DNA of 56,985 nt from Pilatotrama ljubarskyi (lineage: Eukaryota > Basidiomycota > Agaricomycetes > Polyporales > Polyporaceae): assembly GCA_022385805.1 (NCBI GenBank), contig MU277681.1:1-56985 (forward strand), read 5' to 3'. The position numbers were made by a program, and so were the translations under genes. Under the pieces are notes generated by a model that worked only from the letters and a program-made list of their open reading frames with translations, had not been told where the DNA came from and made no database searches. Shown in pieces: positions 32,939-45,518 of this stretch (its first letter is position 1; each line of letters opens with the position of its first letter).

Positions 32939-34330
32939 TCAGTCTCTCCCGGGCCATTCGACCACCCAGTGCGCGGAGACCATGTGTTCCTGATCATCGT
33001 CGTCCTCGAACTTGAGCTTGTACGTAGGGACTGTGGGTTGCTTCGTCGCCCCTCCACCCTGTAAGACGGAATGGGGCTTGATGAGCGACAACGCAACCGA
33101 TGGCATCATCGCAATGACTCACCCGCCCTGACTGATTCAGGTCTCTTGGACTTGCGATGACCTCCGCTCTGTAGAAGCAGCTGGTATCTGGGTACAGAGC
33201 CATTACGGTGGAGCCCGTGGCAAACTCCGGATATGCGTTGAGATGAGCTGCGCTATCGGGAGGTGCATTCGGGTCTGGTAAAGGGATGATGGCACGCAGT
33301 GTCGTATTGTAGCGTCTTAAAAAGGAGATGTCAATACGAAGCTCGTCTTCGCCTGAGGATCTCTACGTACTGTCCAGGCTGGCCGTCTTCCTGAGGCTCA
33401 GGATCCTGTACCTCATACCTGAACTCTACTTAGCAAGCCGCACGGCACGATGTATTGTGAGACACTGACCGGTTCTTGTCCTGGTTGATGCATTTAGTGA
33501 CGACGGCGAGGATCCACTCCTCGTCCTTGCCACTTCCTGCACCATCCGCCTTGCTGGTATTCGTCGGCGGATGGAAGGCAACTTTCCGTCCTTCCTGAAG
33601 GGGTAGCTGCTTCGCCAATGCTTCCCGACGAGCCTTCGGTTCGCGTGAGAATGGTATCGTCGGTTGCGGTCCGACTGAGCCCCGGGGAGGAACAGTGATC
33701 GACATAGACCTCGCTGGAGGGTTAGGTGGAGTTGTCGTGGGCGGAGCCGCAACAGACGGCGACGGTCCTCTAGGTCGTTTGTTTCGTTTCTCTATGACTA
33801 AGGCGGTCATTCTCGGTATAGACTATGAGTGGCGAGGAGGGATTACCTGGTGGTATCGCTTCTGATGCCTTGCGCAACGCGATCAACACCGTCAGGCGTT
33901 CAAGGACGTCGTCAATTGCCCTGGATGATGGTCAGAGACCGCCTAAAATCCGAGGACAGATGTCGCCCACTCTGCATCTTTCTCGGCAGTCGCCTTCACC
34001 TCGTTCAGACCTGAGATCAATTTCTTGTACAGAGTCTTGACGTGATCAATGCCTTCCGGAGGCACCGAGTCGTCCGTAGGCCACCCGGAGAGTAGCCTGT
34101 GAACACGGCCGACGGTATCGTCGCGCTCGTGTTCAGAGAGCATTGCCGAGAGTTTGCTCAGCGATGCCGCTGCCTGCGACCAGCATTCGACCTCTGCAAA
34201 TGCACAACGTCAGCAAACCATTTCTTGTGGAGATACGCGACTCCGGAACTTGCCCGTTTCGGGGTCAAGCCCGAGCGCATTTACCTTCCGAGGAGGCAGG
34301 CCGCTTGGAGACGCCACGTCTGCTGGCCAT
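32939..34330 (-). CDS. sgf29: SAGA-associated factor 29 (tandem Tudor)
   Basis: A multi-exon gene from the ATG at 34328-34330 to the TGA at 32939-32941. The short first exon encodes MASRRGVSKRPASSE and joins EVECWSQAAASLSKLSAMLS, a coiled-coil start typical of the family. Next come TIGRV-type sequence (TVGRVHRLLSGWPTDDS), AIDDVLERLTVLIALRKASE and the linker EKRNKRPRGPSPSVA. The tandem Tudor domain follows: RKVAFHPPTNTSKADG, EEWILAVVTKCINQD, YNTTLRAIIPLPDPNAPPDS, GSTVMALYPDTSCFYRAEVI and YKLKFEDDDDQEHMVSAHWV. SGF29 reads H3K4me2/3 for the SAGA acetyltransferase complex. The Tyr/Phe positions of the methyl-lysine cage (CFYRAEV) and the acidic DDDDQEH loop are visible. Confidence 0.9.
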
Positions 34331-34985
34331 TTCTGCCCTCGAGAAAATATCGCGCGGGTGGTTGGGAGGAGCAGAGGCGTGAGGGACAACGTATGCCCGT
34401 TGTGTCGAAGCACCGTTGTGGTATTCCATCCGACACGCCGGGTCCGCGACTACGAACTCTCAGAAAGTCCGCGATCCTGTTTCGGATCTCGATCACCGGC
34501 GGCACAACCGTTTGCACGTGACATTGTATACCAACAACGTCGGGCGTCTGCTCTGAGGCATCGCCCTTATTCGCCGCAATGATAATGGAGATTTATTACT
34601 TTACCACAAGCTCGCCGTAAAGCAGAGTACATAGTCACAACGGGCGTGCGTGGAAACAGTTTTTTTTTAGAGATTTGTCACCTAGAAGTGCAGAAAGATC
34701 ATCTGAAGTCCTTCTCATCGAGTCCCATCGCAGGCGTCCCGAGACATGCGCAAGTGACCTGCTCATCGGGACACATAGGCTGTTACATAGTTGCAATTTG
34801 ATTCCCGATATGCTAGGTCTACAAAGCTGATACAGTAGTGCGTGCTCAATGGGAACGTACAATGAGTCACGATGGAGTCCATAATAAGTCCGGATGGTTC
34901 TCGCCGACGCAGAGGAGCACCGCCGGTGATAATGAGGGGTAGCGCGCGGGGCACTCACCCCGGAGCGAGGCTGCAACACGGTATC
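34331..34985. other. Intergenic, no gene seen
   Basis: 655 nt between the sgf29 start and the translin 3' end. It has a short run of T (about 34660-34668) and no coding frame worth calling. It should hold the sgf29 promoter. Confidence 0.5.
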
Positions 34986-35979
34986 TCATGACGGTTGTTT
35001 CGCTGAAGGGGCTAGCTTCCGCAGAGACACGTCGTACACCACTGCAAACAGTCCTTGTCAACGGACGTATCGTTACGCAGGGTGGGGAAAGCGAGCCAAC
35101 CTTCTTCGATCTTCTTGATGTCGTACTTCAAACTATCGTACCGACGTCGCAGAAGATCGTTCTTCAGGTTCAGCTGCGGATGTCGTTAGACAAGGCGGAG
35201 TGCAAAGGGCGCTGCTGCGCACCATGGAAAATCCTGCGAAGATGTCCTTCACAAAGAGGGATATTTTGATGGGCTGCTCGAAGTCGCCGAGAGTTACAGC
35301 GTTGACGGCAAGGCGGGACTTGGCGGTCCCTTCAATACAACAACTGGTGCTGTTGTAAAGGGTGCTTACCAGCTCATTCACGAGGCTAATGACTCCATGT
35401 AGGTAGTCTTCGGCCGACAAAGCGAACCGGTCTTGCCATTCAGGTTTAACTAATTGCAGGAGGCGTGTCAGAACCAGGCGTTCCATGGAGAAACCCGACG
35501 TACTTGCGAGGATTTCTGCAACTTGTGACAAGGAGAGGAGTGCTCCGCTTTGCAAATATTCTACGAGCGTGCAAGAGAAGACTGCAGCCCTCAAGGAGTT
35601 AGACCACATGTCTTTCCATCTCCAGAATTGATTCGGAGGGATGATATCCGCGAGGGCGGCGGTAGTCTCGCGACAGCTGTCTAAGAGAGGACGGGCGGTG
35701 TTCAGCAAGGCGGGCACTGTTCACCCGAGTGAGCAACAGACACGCCATCAAGAGGTACTGGACGAGTACTTTGATCTGAGCGCGTCGAGTGGATCCTGTT
35801 CAAGACACCGGACAGTGTCCTCGTCTTTTTGTCAAACTCCGTCACCTGATCCTTGATTTTCTGCGTGTTCTTCAGCAGGCAAATCCCATAGCTTATCGTC
35901 TGCTTGCAGAACGCACCTCTCTAATCTCTACGTCTGCATCAAGAATGCTGTTGATTTTTTCGAGGTTTTCTGCGTCCAT
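34986..35979 (-). CDS. Translin
   Basis: A multi-exon gene from MDAENLEKINSILDADVEIR (ATG at 35977-35979) to the TGA at 34986-34988. After the start come a KIKDQVTEFDKKTRTLSGVL helix and NRIHSTRSD, then LDSCRETTAALADIIPPNQF, FWRWKDMWSNSLRAAVFSC, LSAEDYLHGVISLVNELVST, SRLAVNAVTLGDFEQPIKIS and VKDIFAGFSMLNLKNDLLRR. The end, VYDVSLRKLAPSAKQPS, is recovered through a last small exon. This is the full translin fold. With its partner TRAX, translin forms the C3PO ring that binds single-stranded RNA and DNA and trims RNA fragments. Start codons of this gene and the Sen1 gene are about 250 nt apart on opposite strands. Confidence 0.92.
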
Positions 35980-36233
35980 GGTGAGGGATGGTACCGCAGC
36001 AAACAGCTGCTTGCGCGCCTGCAGTCAATGCATGACGCTAATGGGTGCTGACTAAGCAAAGCAAAGCCCAGCAAACACCGCGCTCAGCTGGAGAACGCGT
36101 CTGGCGCCCGTGGCCGCGGTAAGCGGCTGCTCTCGCTCGTTGTCCTGCTCTCTCCCTCCTCCGCTCATCGTCGCGCTCCTCGTTTCCTGTCCTCGGCTGC
36201 AGACGCTTTTACCTTTTTGCGTAGACTGGGCCT
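35980..36233. promoter_or_regulatory. Shared divergent promoter of translin and Sen1 genes
   Basis: 254 nt between the two start codons. It contains pyrimidine-rich stretches on the plus strand (about 36130-36200) but no TATA box that I can see. Confidence 0.5.
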
Positions 36234-39200
36234 ATGGCACCGTTTCCGCCGAATAGGGATGAGGTCAAGAAGAAACTAATTGAACTCCGCGACGCACCTC
36301 AGACCCTTGTCGGGGACGATGATCTGCGGCTTACCTCGACATACCTCCTCGGATCGCTCAAGAAACCTGAGAACCCCTCGGATTTTACTCCCGTCTTTGA
36401 GCATTGGTTCTGCTCTCAGGCGGACGAGGTTACCAGAGAGGATGCCGTCTTCCTCATCCGCCTGCACGCTTATAACAGTTCCTCGGTGCATGTCTGGAGG
36501 CTGCATCTGAAGCGTGTCATTACGCGTTGTTGCTATTGCGTCAGGGGCCTTCATGAAGCGAAGACAATGTCGAGGCATACGTGAGTACCTCTAGTGTTTG
36601 TGCGCATACTCGCTAACTTTCTGCTTACAGCTACTTCGGGGCCTTTGGGGAACCAGTGCTCAAGAACTTCTATGACAGCTTCCACAAGTTCTTGACTGAC
36701 ACGGCAGTCGAAACTCTTGCAGAGAAGGGCTTCATCTCTGGTAATGCAGGCGACCACAGTCGTACCCTGGCCGATGCGCCACCTGCAGTGACGTTCCTCG
36801 TCTTCACGTATCTACACATGCTGCAAGACTCCCGTATCGTCGCTCTCCTACACACGTTCTGCCCTCGCTCTCCCATGAAAAACTGGCCAATGGATTTACC
36901 GCCCCCAGTGCTCTTGACACTTCTCTTTGACGAGGTCTCGGACATACGGTCCTGGGCGCAAAAGCAGTCCGCGCTGTGCGAGGTTGCCCCGATCCCAACG
37001 GAGAACTTCCTTCCAGCCCACTCGACCGTCTTGAAGGCTGCTGCGAGCGCTATCTCATCCTCGCGCCCTCTGAGCGACTTCTTCGGTCCGGAGTACAAGC
37101 TTTCCTTTCTTACGGACGTTGCATCATTATGGGCAAGCTTCACGACTCTCTTGCGCTTCATACCCGTCGAGCTCCTCCGGTCAAGCAATTCATTCGATCT
37201 GGATGTCCGTCGCATCGTGGTCGGCCACTTGCATGACACAGGAAATCGTCAGCCATTTCCTTTCTGCATGCTATGATTGTACTAACGCGTTTCCCGCGTG
37301 CCTTAATCCGTACCATCCATACGCTATCATTCGCCAATAGATTTCATCGATGTCCTGAAGTGCTTCGTGATTGTACTTCGGCGCATGGGCCCCGATGTGT
37401 GGCAGGATGAAGGGCCTGAGTATGCGCATGTGGTCTTCAACTCTATAAAGGACAACACACGCTTCGCCGATGTCCTGTGCGGCCTCCAGGCACCCGTTCC
37501 GAAAGATGACTGGCAGCTCAAGTGGATAGAAGTCTACGCCAACACCGTGGGCAAGCTGCCTGTGTTCAAAGACATCTTACCGTCCATCTTGCAATTTCTC
37601 TGCGAACAACTGCAACACGAGCGATTCAAGTCCGTCCGTCCCAATGCTATGAGCATCGCATCCAGGGTGGGTGGTATCCTCCTACTAGTACGACCAATGC
37701 TCAGCGTGGCTCCACGTGCAGCTGCTCTTTGCGGTGCTTACGCAGCAAGGCAAAGAGGGATCGTCGAGGCAGGACCTCGCGCTCGACCTCTTAACGGTCC
37801 ATTCTGGCGCCTTCGTTAGCGTCTTGTGCGGTAAATCCTTCACGGACGAGGCTTGGGCGGACGCCAAGAAGCAGGCGAGTAGGCTCATCAAGCAAGCGCT
37901 TCTGACCGACATCCGAAGGATCGGGACCGCGGTCACGTCCCTCTGCTCTCCGGGGCACGCGGAAGCAGCCGCTTCATCTGGCACCCTGGTTCACGAGCAG
38001 ATCTGGAAGGACGTCTATGAGGGTGTGGCGGGAAGCGACTCAGATGCGGTCGCCCTCTTGCTTGCGGTTCTCTCGCAGGTTTCTCACATGGACGATCTCA
38101 AGCCCGTCGCCTTCGAAGACGCCTTCAAGAAGTCGCAGTCGCCCAGCGCATTGCAGGCCTCTCTTGTTGCAGTCAACAACGCGCTTGCGGCCCTCCGTAA
38201 TGGTTTTCGGGACGTTCTGAACCGCTATACAGATCTCAGTCTGGGGCCTGCCGCTGTCGAGTTGTTGGGTCGAGAAGACGTCGTCAAGCACGTCACATCC
38301 CTCATGTTCTCCCCCGTCGAAGCGCTTCAAGAGGCTGCGCAGGGTCTTGTTGCTCTCGCTTATGACGTCGATGGCCGTCTCGATTGCTTCCGTGCGCTGC
38401 TAGAACACTTCCCTGATGCCACTTTGGGCGGGATCATCGACGTCCTCGCTACGTACACTCACTACGCCAGAGCAGTGCCGGAGGCGTGTTCTCTGTCTCA
38501 GGCCCTCGCTCGTTGCCTCACCGATGTCATTGAGGCGCTGTGCTCCAGCCCGTCCGGGTTGCTTCTCGACTCCTCCTACGTGAAGTCGGCGGCGAGCACC
38601 CTCGAGGATAAGATACCGAAGTGGTGGCATGCCATGACCGAGGCGCTCTGCGTCATCTTTGCGTACACACCACGTTGGGCAAGGTACTTCGAGAACGAGG
38701 AGATGGTACTTTGGATGCGTGATGCGCTCATCTTTGGCCGGGACCTCCTGGCTCAGTGGAAGACTTTGGAGTCAGGTGCGCTCGCGCACTCACGGAAGGG
38801 CGCGGGTTCGGGTGGGAAGCTGACCAGCGTCGGCAAGAAGATGGTCGACGACCTCCAGCAGGTGCTCTTCGAGCTTACGAAGTGGCTCCGCCTCACGGAC
38901 GAAGAGCTCCTGCATCAGTCTTTTGCTCTTCTGGAGACGCTTCTCGAGTGCTTCCGTGAGACCGATACGCGTCCTCGTCCAGAGACCTTCCAGCGCCTGC
39001 AGCGGCACATCGACGACGCTCGCAAGAACGATCCCAATCGCATGAGGTCTCGTTTGGACTCGACGCGTGTGCTGCGACTGCAGGAGGCCATAGGCGCCTT
39101 CGACGAGGACGAGGAGATTCAGATCATCTCCCATATCAAGCCCTCCAAGCCTCCGAAGACCGCGACGCCGGTCAAGGAGGAGAAAAAGGAAGTCAGACAC

Positions 39201-42200
39201 ATCTTGAAGGCGGGTCCATCGAAGGATGTCAAGCCGACGCGCATAGACCGCAAGGGCAAGGACGCCATCACGAGTTATTTCTCTATGAATGACCAGAGGA
39301 AGCTCGATGCGGAATCATCGATGCCCAAGCTCTCCCGTTCCGCTGCTTCCTCCACGAGCAGTCGCCCTCTCGCAACTGCAGGTCCTTCGAAGACCTCCAG
39401 ACCGCTCCTCAAGGACGAAAGGACGGCGGGAAAAGCTGGATCCGCTACGTCGGGAACTGCGGAGCCTTCCAGCAGCGAAGACGAGGAAAGCGAGGAAGAA
39501 GACGACGAGGGCCCGAAGGGCTTGGAGGCGTTGTCTAAGTTGCAAAGGACGCCTGCCATCAAACAGCCTACTGAGCGACGCCAGGTCAAGATGCTCGACA
39601 TACCGCTTGAAAACAAAAGCGTCAAGTTCGACAGGCTACGAAGGCAGGACGACGCTCGTCGGACTCATCTACGCTTGAAGCCGGATGTGTCTGGCCTCCA
39701 TCGCACGCTTCTTTCATGGCACTACGACCACACTGGGCCGGAACCTCCAGGGGAAAGGCCGAAGCTACTCCCTGTTCCCGACCGCTTCAGAGACTATGCT
39801 CACTTCCGGAGCATTTTCGAGCCAATGCTGTTCCTCGAATGCTGGAACCAACTGATGGAGTCGAAGGAGACCCCTCAGGAGTCCTATGACTGTCGGATCA
39901 CGAATCGCCAGTACACCGACCAGTACGTTGACGTGGACGTCTCCGTCGAGGGTAGCGTCCAGAAGGACTGGAGCCTTTCGGATACAGACATCGTCTTGTT
40001 CACAAATCCGTCATCCAAGCGCCGCGTTCTCGGCAAGGCGCAAAGCTACAGGTCCTCTTATATGGGCATCCAGGCTACCATTCGTTTCCTCGTGCAGGGG
40101 AGCGATCCAGGGCTTCAAGTGGGTTCTGTGTGGAGTCTCAGTAAGGTGCTGAGGTCAGTCTTCATCGCCTCATGGTGCATCGAAGGATGGCTGCTCAGTC
40201 CGCGTGCAGCCTATCCACGCTCATTCGAGAGTACGCTGCCCTGATGGCACTACCTCACTACGATCTCCTGGATAGCGTCCTCCATACCGAGCTCCCAAGG
40301 CCTTCCAAGGTCGATCCCAGTGAGGTGCAAAGGGTCATGAAGGCGTACAAAGTCAACGAGCCTCAGGCCAATGCGATACTCAAGTCCCTAAGCACCGAAG
40401 GGTTCGCTCTGATACAAGGGTGAGTCGCTCCTGTCCTCGATTGCTCCTTGAATCTCGGCGGGCGTCCTAAAGATATCGAAGACCTCCAGGGACTGGTAAG
40501 ACGTCAACGATCTGTGGCTTGGTCCAGTTGTACCTCTCGAGACGTCCGAAGACGTCCGCTGTGATTCATCCCGGACGACCGGCCGAGCGCGAGATCCCCA
40601 AGAAGATCCTCCTTTGCGCGCCCAGTAATGCTGCGATCGACGAGATCGCTTTCCGTCTGAAGGAGGGTGTCTCCGGAGCTGGACACCGTGCCGAACATCC
40701 GAAGGTGGTCCGAATCGGCGCGCCCAAGAGTATGAACCTCAGCGTTCGGGACGTCTCTATGGAGTATCTGATCGACCAGAAGCTCAACGCGAATCCGGAC
40801 CTGCAGAAGTCCAAGGAGGCTGGGACTGAACTTGCGCGCGTACGGTCCGAGCTGGACGCCGTAAAGCGCCAGCGACAACAGAAGCTGGAGGAGATGGCTG
40901 CGATCCAGGACAACACCGCCAAGACTCTAGAGCTAGAGGAGGAAATCAAGCGATTGAACAGGCAGAAGGCGATGCTTACTCACCAGCTCGACAAGGTCAA
41001 GGATAAGCAGAAGTCTGATTATCGTACCTTGGACGCTACGCGTCGACGATTCCGCAACGAAGTCTTGCAGGAAGCGGACGTGATCTGTAGCACCCTCTCT
41101 GCTTCTGCCTACGAGTATCTCGAGCCCTTTGATTTCGAGTTGGTCATCATCGACGAGGCAGCTCAGGCCATCGAGCTGAGTTCGCTTATCCCGATGAAGT
41201 ATCGATGCAGGACATGTATCATGGTCGGAGGTCTGTGATATACAGTTTCAGGTAGTGGACGTTAGATGCTGACGCAACGCATTGTAGATCCACAGCAGCT
41301 TCCGCCGACCGTGAAATCACAGGAGGTGAGCATAAGCACTCCGTACTTGCGTCGTGGGTATCAACCCCCATTCTCAGGCGTGCAGGCTCGGCTACGACCA
41401 GTCGCTCTTCGTAAGGTTGCAGAGAAGTCAACCCGACGCCGTACATCTACTCAGGTACGTACAGGGCGCCACAACATTGTGGGAAATATGTTCATGCTTG
41501 GGTTGCACAGTATCCAGTACCGTATGCATCCCGACATCAGTCAGTTACCCAGCAACCTCTTCTACAACGGCCGCCTGCGCGACGGCCCGGACATGGCGGA
41601 GAAAACCAAGCGGGTGTGGCATACGCATCCGAAGTTCGGCACATACCGCTTTTTCAATGTGCAGGCCGGTTTGGAGGAGAGCAGCGGAGCCGGACATTCG
41701 CTTGTCAATCGTGCCGAGGCACAGGTTGCAGTCGCGCTCTACAACAGACTGGTTAAGGAGTACTCCTCCGCGAATCTCGACTTCAAGGTCGGCGTCATCT
41801 CCATGTACCGTGGCCAGATCCTGGAGTTACGGCGCGCCTTCACGCAACGCTTCGGCGAGGAAGTCTTGAGCATGGTCGACTTCAATACCGTCGATGGGTT
41901 CCAGGGCCAGGAGAAAGACATCATCATTCTCTCTTGCGTACGTGCTGGTCCGGGTTTGCAGACCGTGGGCTTCTTGCGAGGTCAGTCAGCTGTACCAAAC
42001 CAAAGAATCTAGCGCCTCACTGAGATCGCGGTAGATGTCCGACGCATGAACGTCGCATTGACTCGAGCCAAGGCGTCGCTCTTCGTCCTCGGTCATGCGC
42101 CAACCCTGGAGAGGAGTGACGAGATATGGCGCCAGATCGTAGAAAACGCTCGTTCTAGGTCGTGCCTAGTCGATGTATGTCCTTATCTTCCGTGGTCCCT

Positions 42201-42704
42201 CCGCAGGACTGACGTAGTGCAGGTTGACGTCTCGTACTTCACGGCACCCATCTCGGCATCCCAAATGAAGCCGGCTTCACAGCAGACGAAACCCTCCAAA
42301 CCGCCCTCCAAGGTCCCCTCCAAACCGCCATCGACTGTGTCCCCCGCTGTCCCCGCCGATCTCTCTACACCGCGGGAGTTGAAGTCACTCGCCAACCGCC
42401 CTAATGGGACCGCTCCTTCCCAGAACAGTTTGTCATTGTCGCGTATTGCATCCGGCTCAGGCCACTCCACAGCGCCAACCTCGGAAGAGGCACAAGTCGG
42501 CCAGAAGCGCAGAGCGGAGGAGCCAGCAAAGCACGAAGCCAGCCGTCCAGATGGTGCGCCCGGGACGAAGCCTAGACCCAAGCCTCCTCTTGCCAAGCGC
42601 CCCAAGCAGGGCCCGAGCCTCTTCATACCGAAGAAGGTACGTGCTGTGCTGTAATTCAACATGACTCTGCGTGCTCATATGTCGTCTAGCGCCCTGCGCC
42701 TTGA
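36234..42704 (+). CDS. sen1: Sen1-type superfamily 1B RNA/DNA helicase
   Basis: A large multi-exon gene, roughly 1,900 residues, from MAPFPPNRDEVKKKLIELRD to a last tiny exon encoding RPAP. The first 1,000 residues form the helical Sen1 N-domain. An acidic/Lys-rich linker (about 39100-39600; SSSEDEESEEEDDEGPKG) leads to the helicase core. Motifs in order: GPPGTGKTST (Walker A, split by an intron), CAPSNAAIDEIAFRL (Ia), a long coiled coil between RecA subdomains, VIIDEAAQAIE (II), GDPQQLPPTV (III), IQYRMHP (IV), TVDGFQGQEKDIIILSCVR (V) and NVALTRAKASLFVLGH (VI). All catalytic motifs are intact. The tail is Pro/Ser/Lys-rich with a likely nuclear signal (PPLAKRPKQGP). Sen1 ends Pol II transcription at non-coding RNAs and removes R-loops. 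The long coiled coil is a Sen1/senataxin-class stalk. Confidence 0.93.
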
Positions 42705-43688
42705 CATCCATCCACGTCTCCTCAAATCATTTTACCGGGGTCTCTTGATTGTCGCAATCCTACTCAAGTTCGTCATGTTGGTCATCTTCGCATCATGCTC
42801 TTCAGCACGCACGCACATTCGTAAATTATTCTGCATAGATACGTCACTTGGATATCCCCTAGAACTAGCGTACAATACGGTACATATACAGCACGCCTCG
42901 TCAATACGCCCTCGTCACTTCAGGCCTACTCGCTTGCGTCGGCCTCAGAATGACACCCAGACGCAGCCCGTACACTAATCCACCTGGAAAACTGATGTCC
43001 ACCCGATGCTACCCCCGAATGTACGACTCGGATCGGCGGAGTTCATGAAGGCCTGGCGTAATGAGACGCGGCCGCCCTCTTGGCACCTCTTGCCACATGC
43101 AACAGGCAGGATGTTCATCTGTGTGGATGGTAACCAAGCACTAAGGGTAGCACATTGCGCACAATCTCATATCAACCTGAGAGTCTGGAACCGCTTACCA
43201 TGATGGACTCGAGGCACGGGCTGTGGCGGATTGACCATCAATGCGGCATGCGATGCAGAGTGTATTCGCGAAACTGCCGCATCGCATCATGCAATGTAGC
43301 CCTAAAATTGATCCTTACTCCATCACTTTCGTGCCGGTACTAGACTGGGATGGCCGTACTGTATGTGGCGCTATGCGTCAGGTAGACGGTATATTTCACA
43401 AGTGTCCGCATGGTCCAATTTCTGTCAACCTGCGCTTCCTGGTGGTCCATGGGATACTGTGCGGGCTAGAAATCAATTCTTTATGCGACCAAACGCCGAA
43501 TCGTACATGCAGGAATACAGCGCTCATGCTCATGTCGTACCCCGTCCAGCGGAGCATACGGCATGCCCCGGTTATGTACAGTACGAAGCAGCGAATTGAG
43601 CCGAGCGCCCGCTGCGAAAATCAAACAACATCTACCGCCCCAAGTTATGCACCCCCCACAGCGTCGCGATAGCGCCATTTGATCATCC
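42705..43688. other. Intergenic between convergent Sen1 and GH71-B genes
   Basis: About 980 nt with short frames only. No RNA gene or repeat seen. Confidence 0.5.
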
Positions 43689-45518
43689 TCACTGTGAGGA
43701 GGCGGAGGCGACGAACGCGTTGTAGTTGAACGCGGTCGGGTTCGGGTCGAACGTGTACCCGTCGGGCTTGAGGTCGATGACGGTCTGCCCGTTGCGCGTA
43801 AGCGTGCCGTGCATGAACCCGCCGGGCGTGAGATCGAGCGAAAGCTTGTTCACGCCAGCAGTGACGTCGAACGTCTGCGAGGTCGTGTCGGACGTCGCAA
43901 GGGTCACCTGCCCGTCCGCGGTCGCGAGGACGACCGCCCAGAGCTTGTCTTGGAACTGCGAACAAGAACACGGACGAAATAGAGTTGGTCAGCTGTCCAG
44001 CCCGTGGCGGTGAATAAAAGATAGATTCCAGGGACGTACCAGCTGGAAATCCTTGGGAGGGCCAACGGGGTCGTTGGGCGTCGCGTTCTTCGGGTGCGGG
44101 CGGGCCCACATGACGAGCTGGTCCTTGGTGACCGGAGGGGCCTGGCCGGTTTTGAACTGTGTCGCGAAGAAGTTCGTGAGGTCGAGGAAACCTTCAGGGA
44201 CGTAGCGGGGAGACAATGTTGATGGTGAGCATCGAATATGCGCAGCGCGTGATCGACAGATGGCGTCTCCGCCAACATACCTTGGTGGTCGAACCCGTTG
44301 ACCCACTTGTCGGCACCCGGGGGCAGTTGGCCGTGGTTGTTCGGCCCGATGTAGTGGGACTCGCCAAAGTCGTTCCAGGTGACGATCTCGACGAGGCTTA
44401 CTTTGTCGCGGTTCGCGATCAGGTTCTCCCAACGCGCGACCCAGAGGTGCTCATCACCATCGAACACGAACTGGATAGCGGTGAGCATGGGTCGGCATGA
44501 TAGATGGGGAAACGGGAGACCTACGTTCTTGTTAAACGTATCAGCACCGAAGTGGGTGAAGAACCATGGCGCCACCGCAGCCATGTAGGTCTGCGCGCTG
44601 CCTTGGACAGTCGCCAATTGGGCGATGTGTTGGGTATCAGTATCAAAGGAACCGATGAACTTCTGCAGTGCTTGCGACCCGACGGCATCGACATTGTCCA
44701 GGTTTACACCGGGGAGCAACTGAGGCGCCTGGGCCGCTGAAAGAGTAAGTGGCCATCCCGAGTTGAACTGGATATTGGGCGTCAGCATACGCCACCGAGA
44801 CGGAAGCCAAATGCAGTACGTTGAAGTCACCGTCCATGACGCCAGTGAATGTGTTGAACTGCGCCGGGTCGATGAAGAACGACGGCACAAAGTGGATTTT
44901 GCCGGCGGTATCCGGGTGCTGGGTGAATTGTGTCCTCCAGCCGCTGGGAGCGTCGGCCTGGCCGAAAGTGCAGGATTCGCCGGCAAAGGTAGACACAAAT
45001 GCTTTGCCATCGACTTGCAGCTGGGCAGGCCGAGTGGCGAATTGCATTGTGAGGTCACGGAGCGTCGTCGCGCCATCAGGCGTACTGCATGGGAAAGAGC
45101 TACAAGGATGCCATGAGTAAGCCCGCCACCTTTTCATGGTCGACGTGCTGACCTCATATCAAGGGAGAAGAACAGCTTGAAGCCCGAGTTCAGTTGTTCT
45201 GCGGCCTGGTAGCTATCCCCTGGAGTCAATCATTGCGAGACATGTAGATTACGATGGAACCTACGCGTTCTGTGCCTGCTGGTTTGTGAAGGGATCGTTA
45301 CCGACGTTGAGAGCGAAACCGTCGATGCCATTGGCCTGGGCCAGTTGGATGTCCGATGTCCAGTCATCCACGGTAAAAGCGGCAGTCAGGCCGACAATAT
45401 GATGCGCCACGACAATTTTGGGGACACCAGACTGCCGGGCAAGCTTCACTGGTGCAGCATTAACGAAGGCCGCCGCGGCAAGAAGGGCGATAGAGTAGAG
45501 AGCGGATCTGAGATGCAT
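43689..45518 (-). CDS. GH71 glucan endo-1,3-alpha-glucosidase, copy B
   Basis: A multi-exon gene on the minus strand from MHLRSALYSIALLAAAAFVN (signal peptide, ending AAPVKLA) to a stop at 43689-43691. It has the same block order as copy A: KIVVAHHIVGLTAAF, GIDGFALNVGNDPFTNQQAQ, LQVDGKAFVSTFAGESCTFG, FVPSFFIDPAQFNTFTGVMD, AVAPWFFTHFGADTFNKN, WNDFGESHYIGPNNHGQLPP, QLVMWARPHPKNATPND, and the C-terminal domain (LWAVVLATADGQVTLATSDT; PGGFMHGTLTRNGQTVIDLK). Exon borders fall at the same protein positions as in copy A wherever I could compare them (for example GDFN joined to the next exon, NKN, FDHQ), so the two are paralogues from a common spliced ancestor. Both would act on alpha-1,3-glucan outside the cell. 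Confidence 0.92.

Noticed and set aside
28198..36233. Possible metabolite gene cluster around the dioxygenase
   Set aside because: Neighbours are chromatin, heat-shock and RNA genes. No synthase, P450 or transporter is present.
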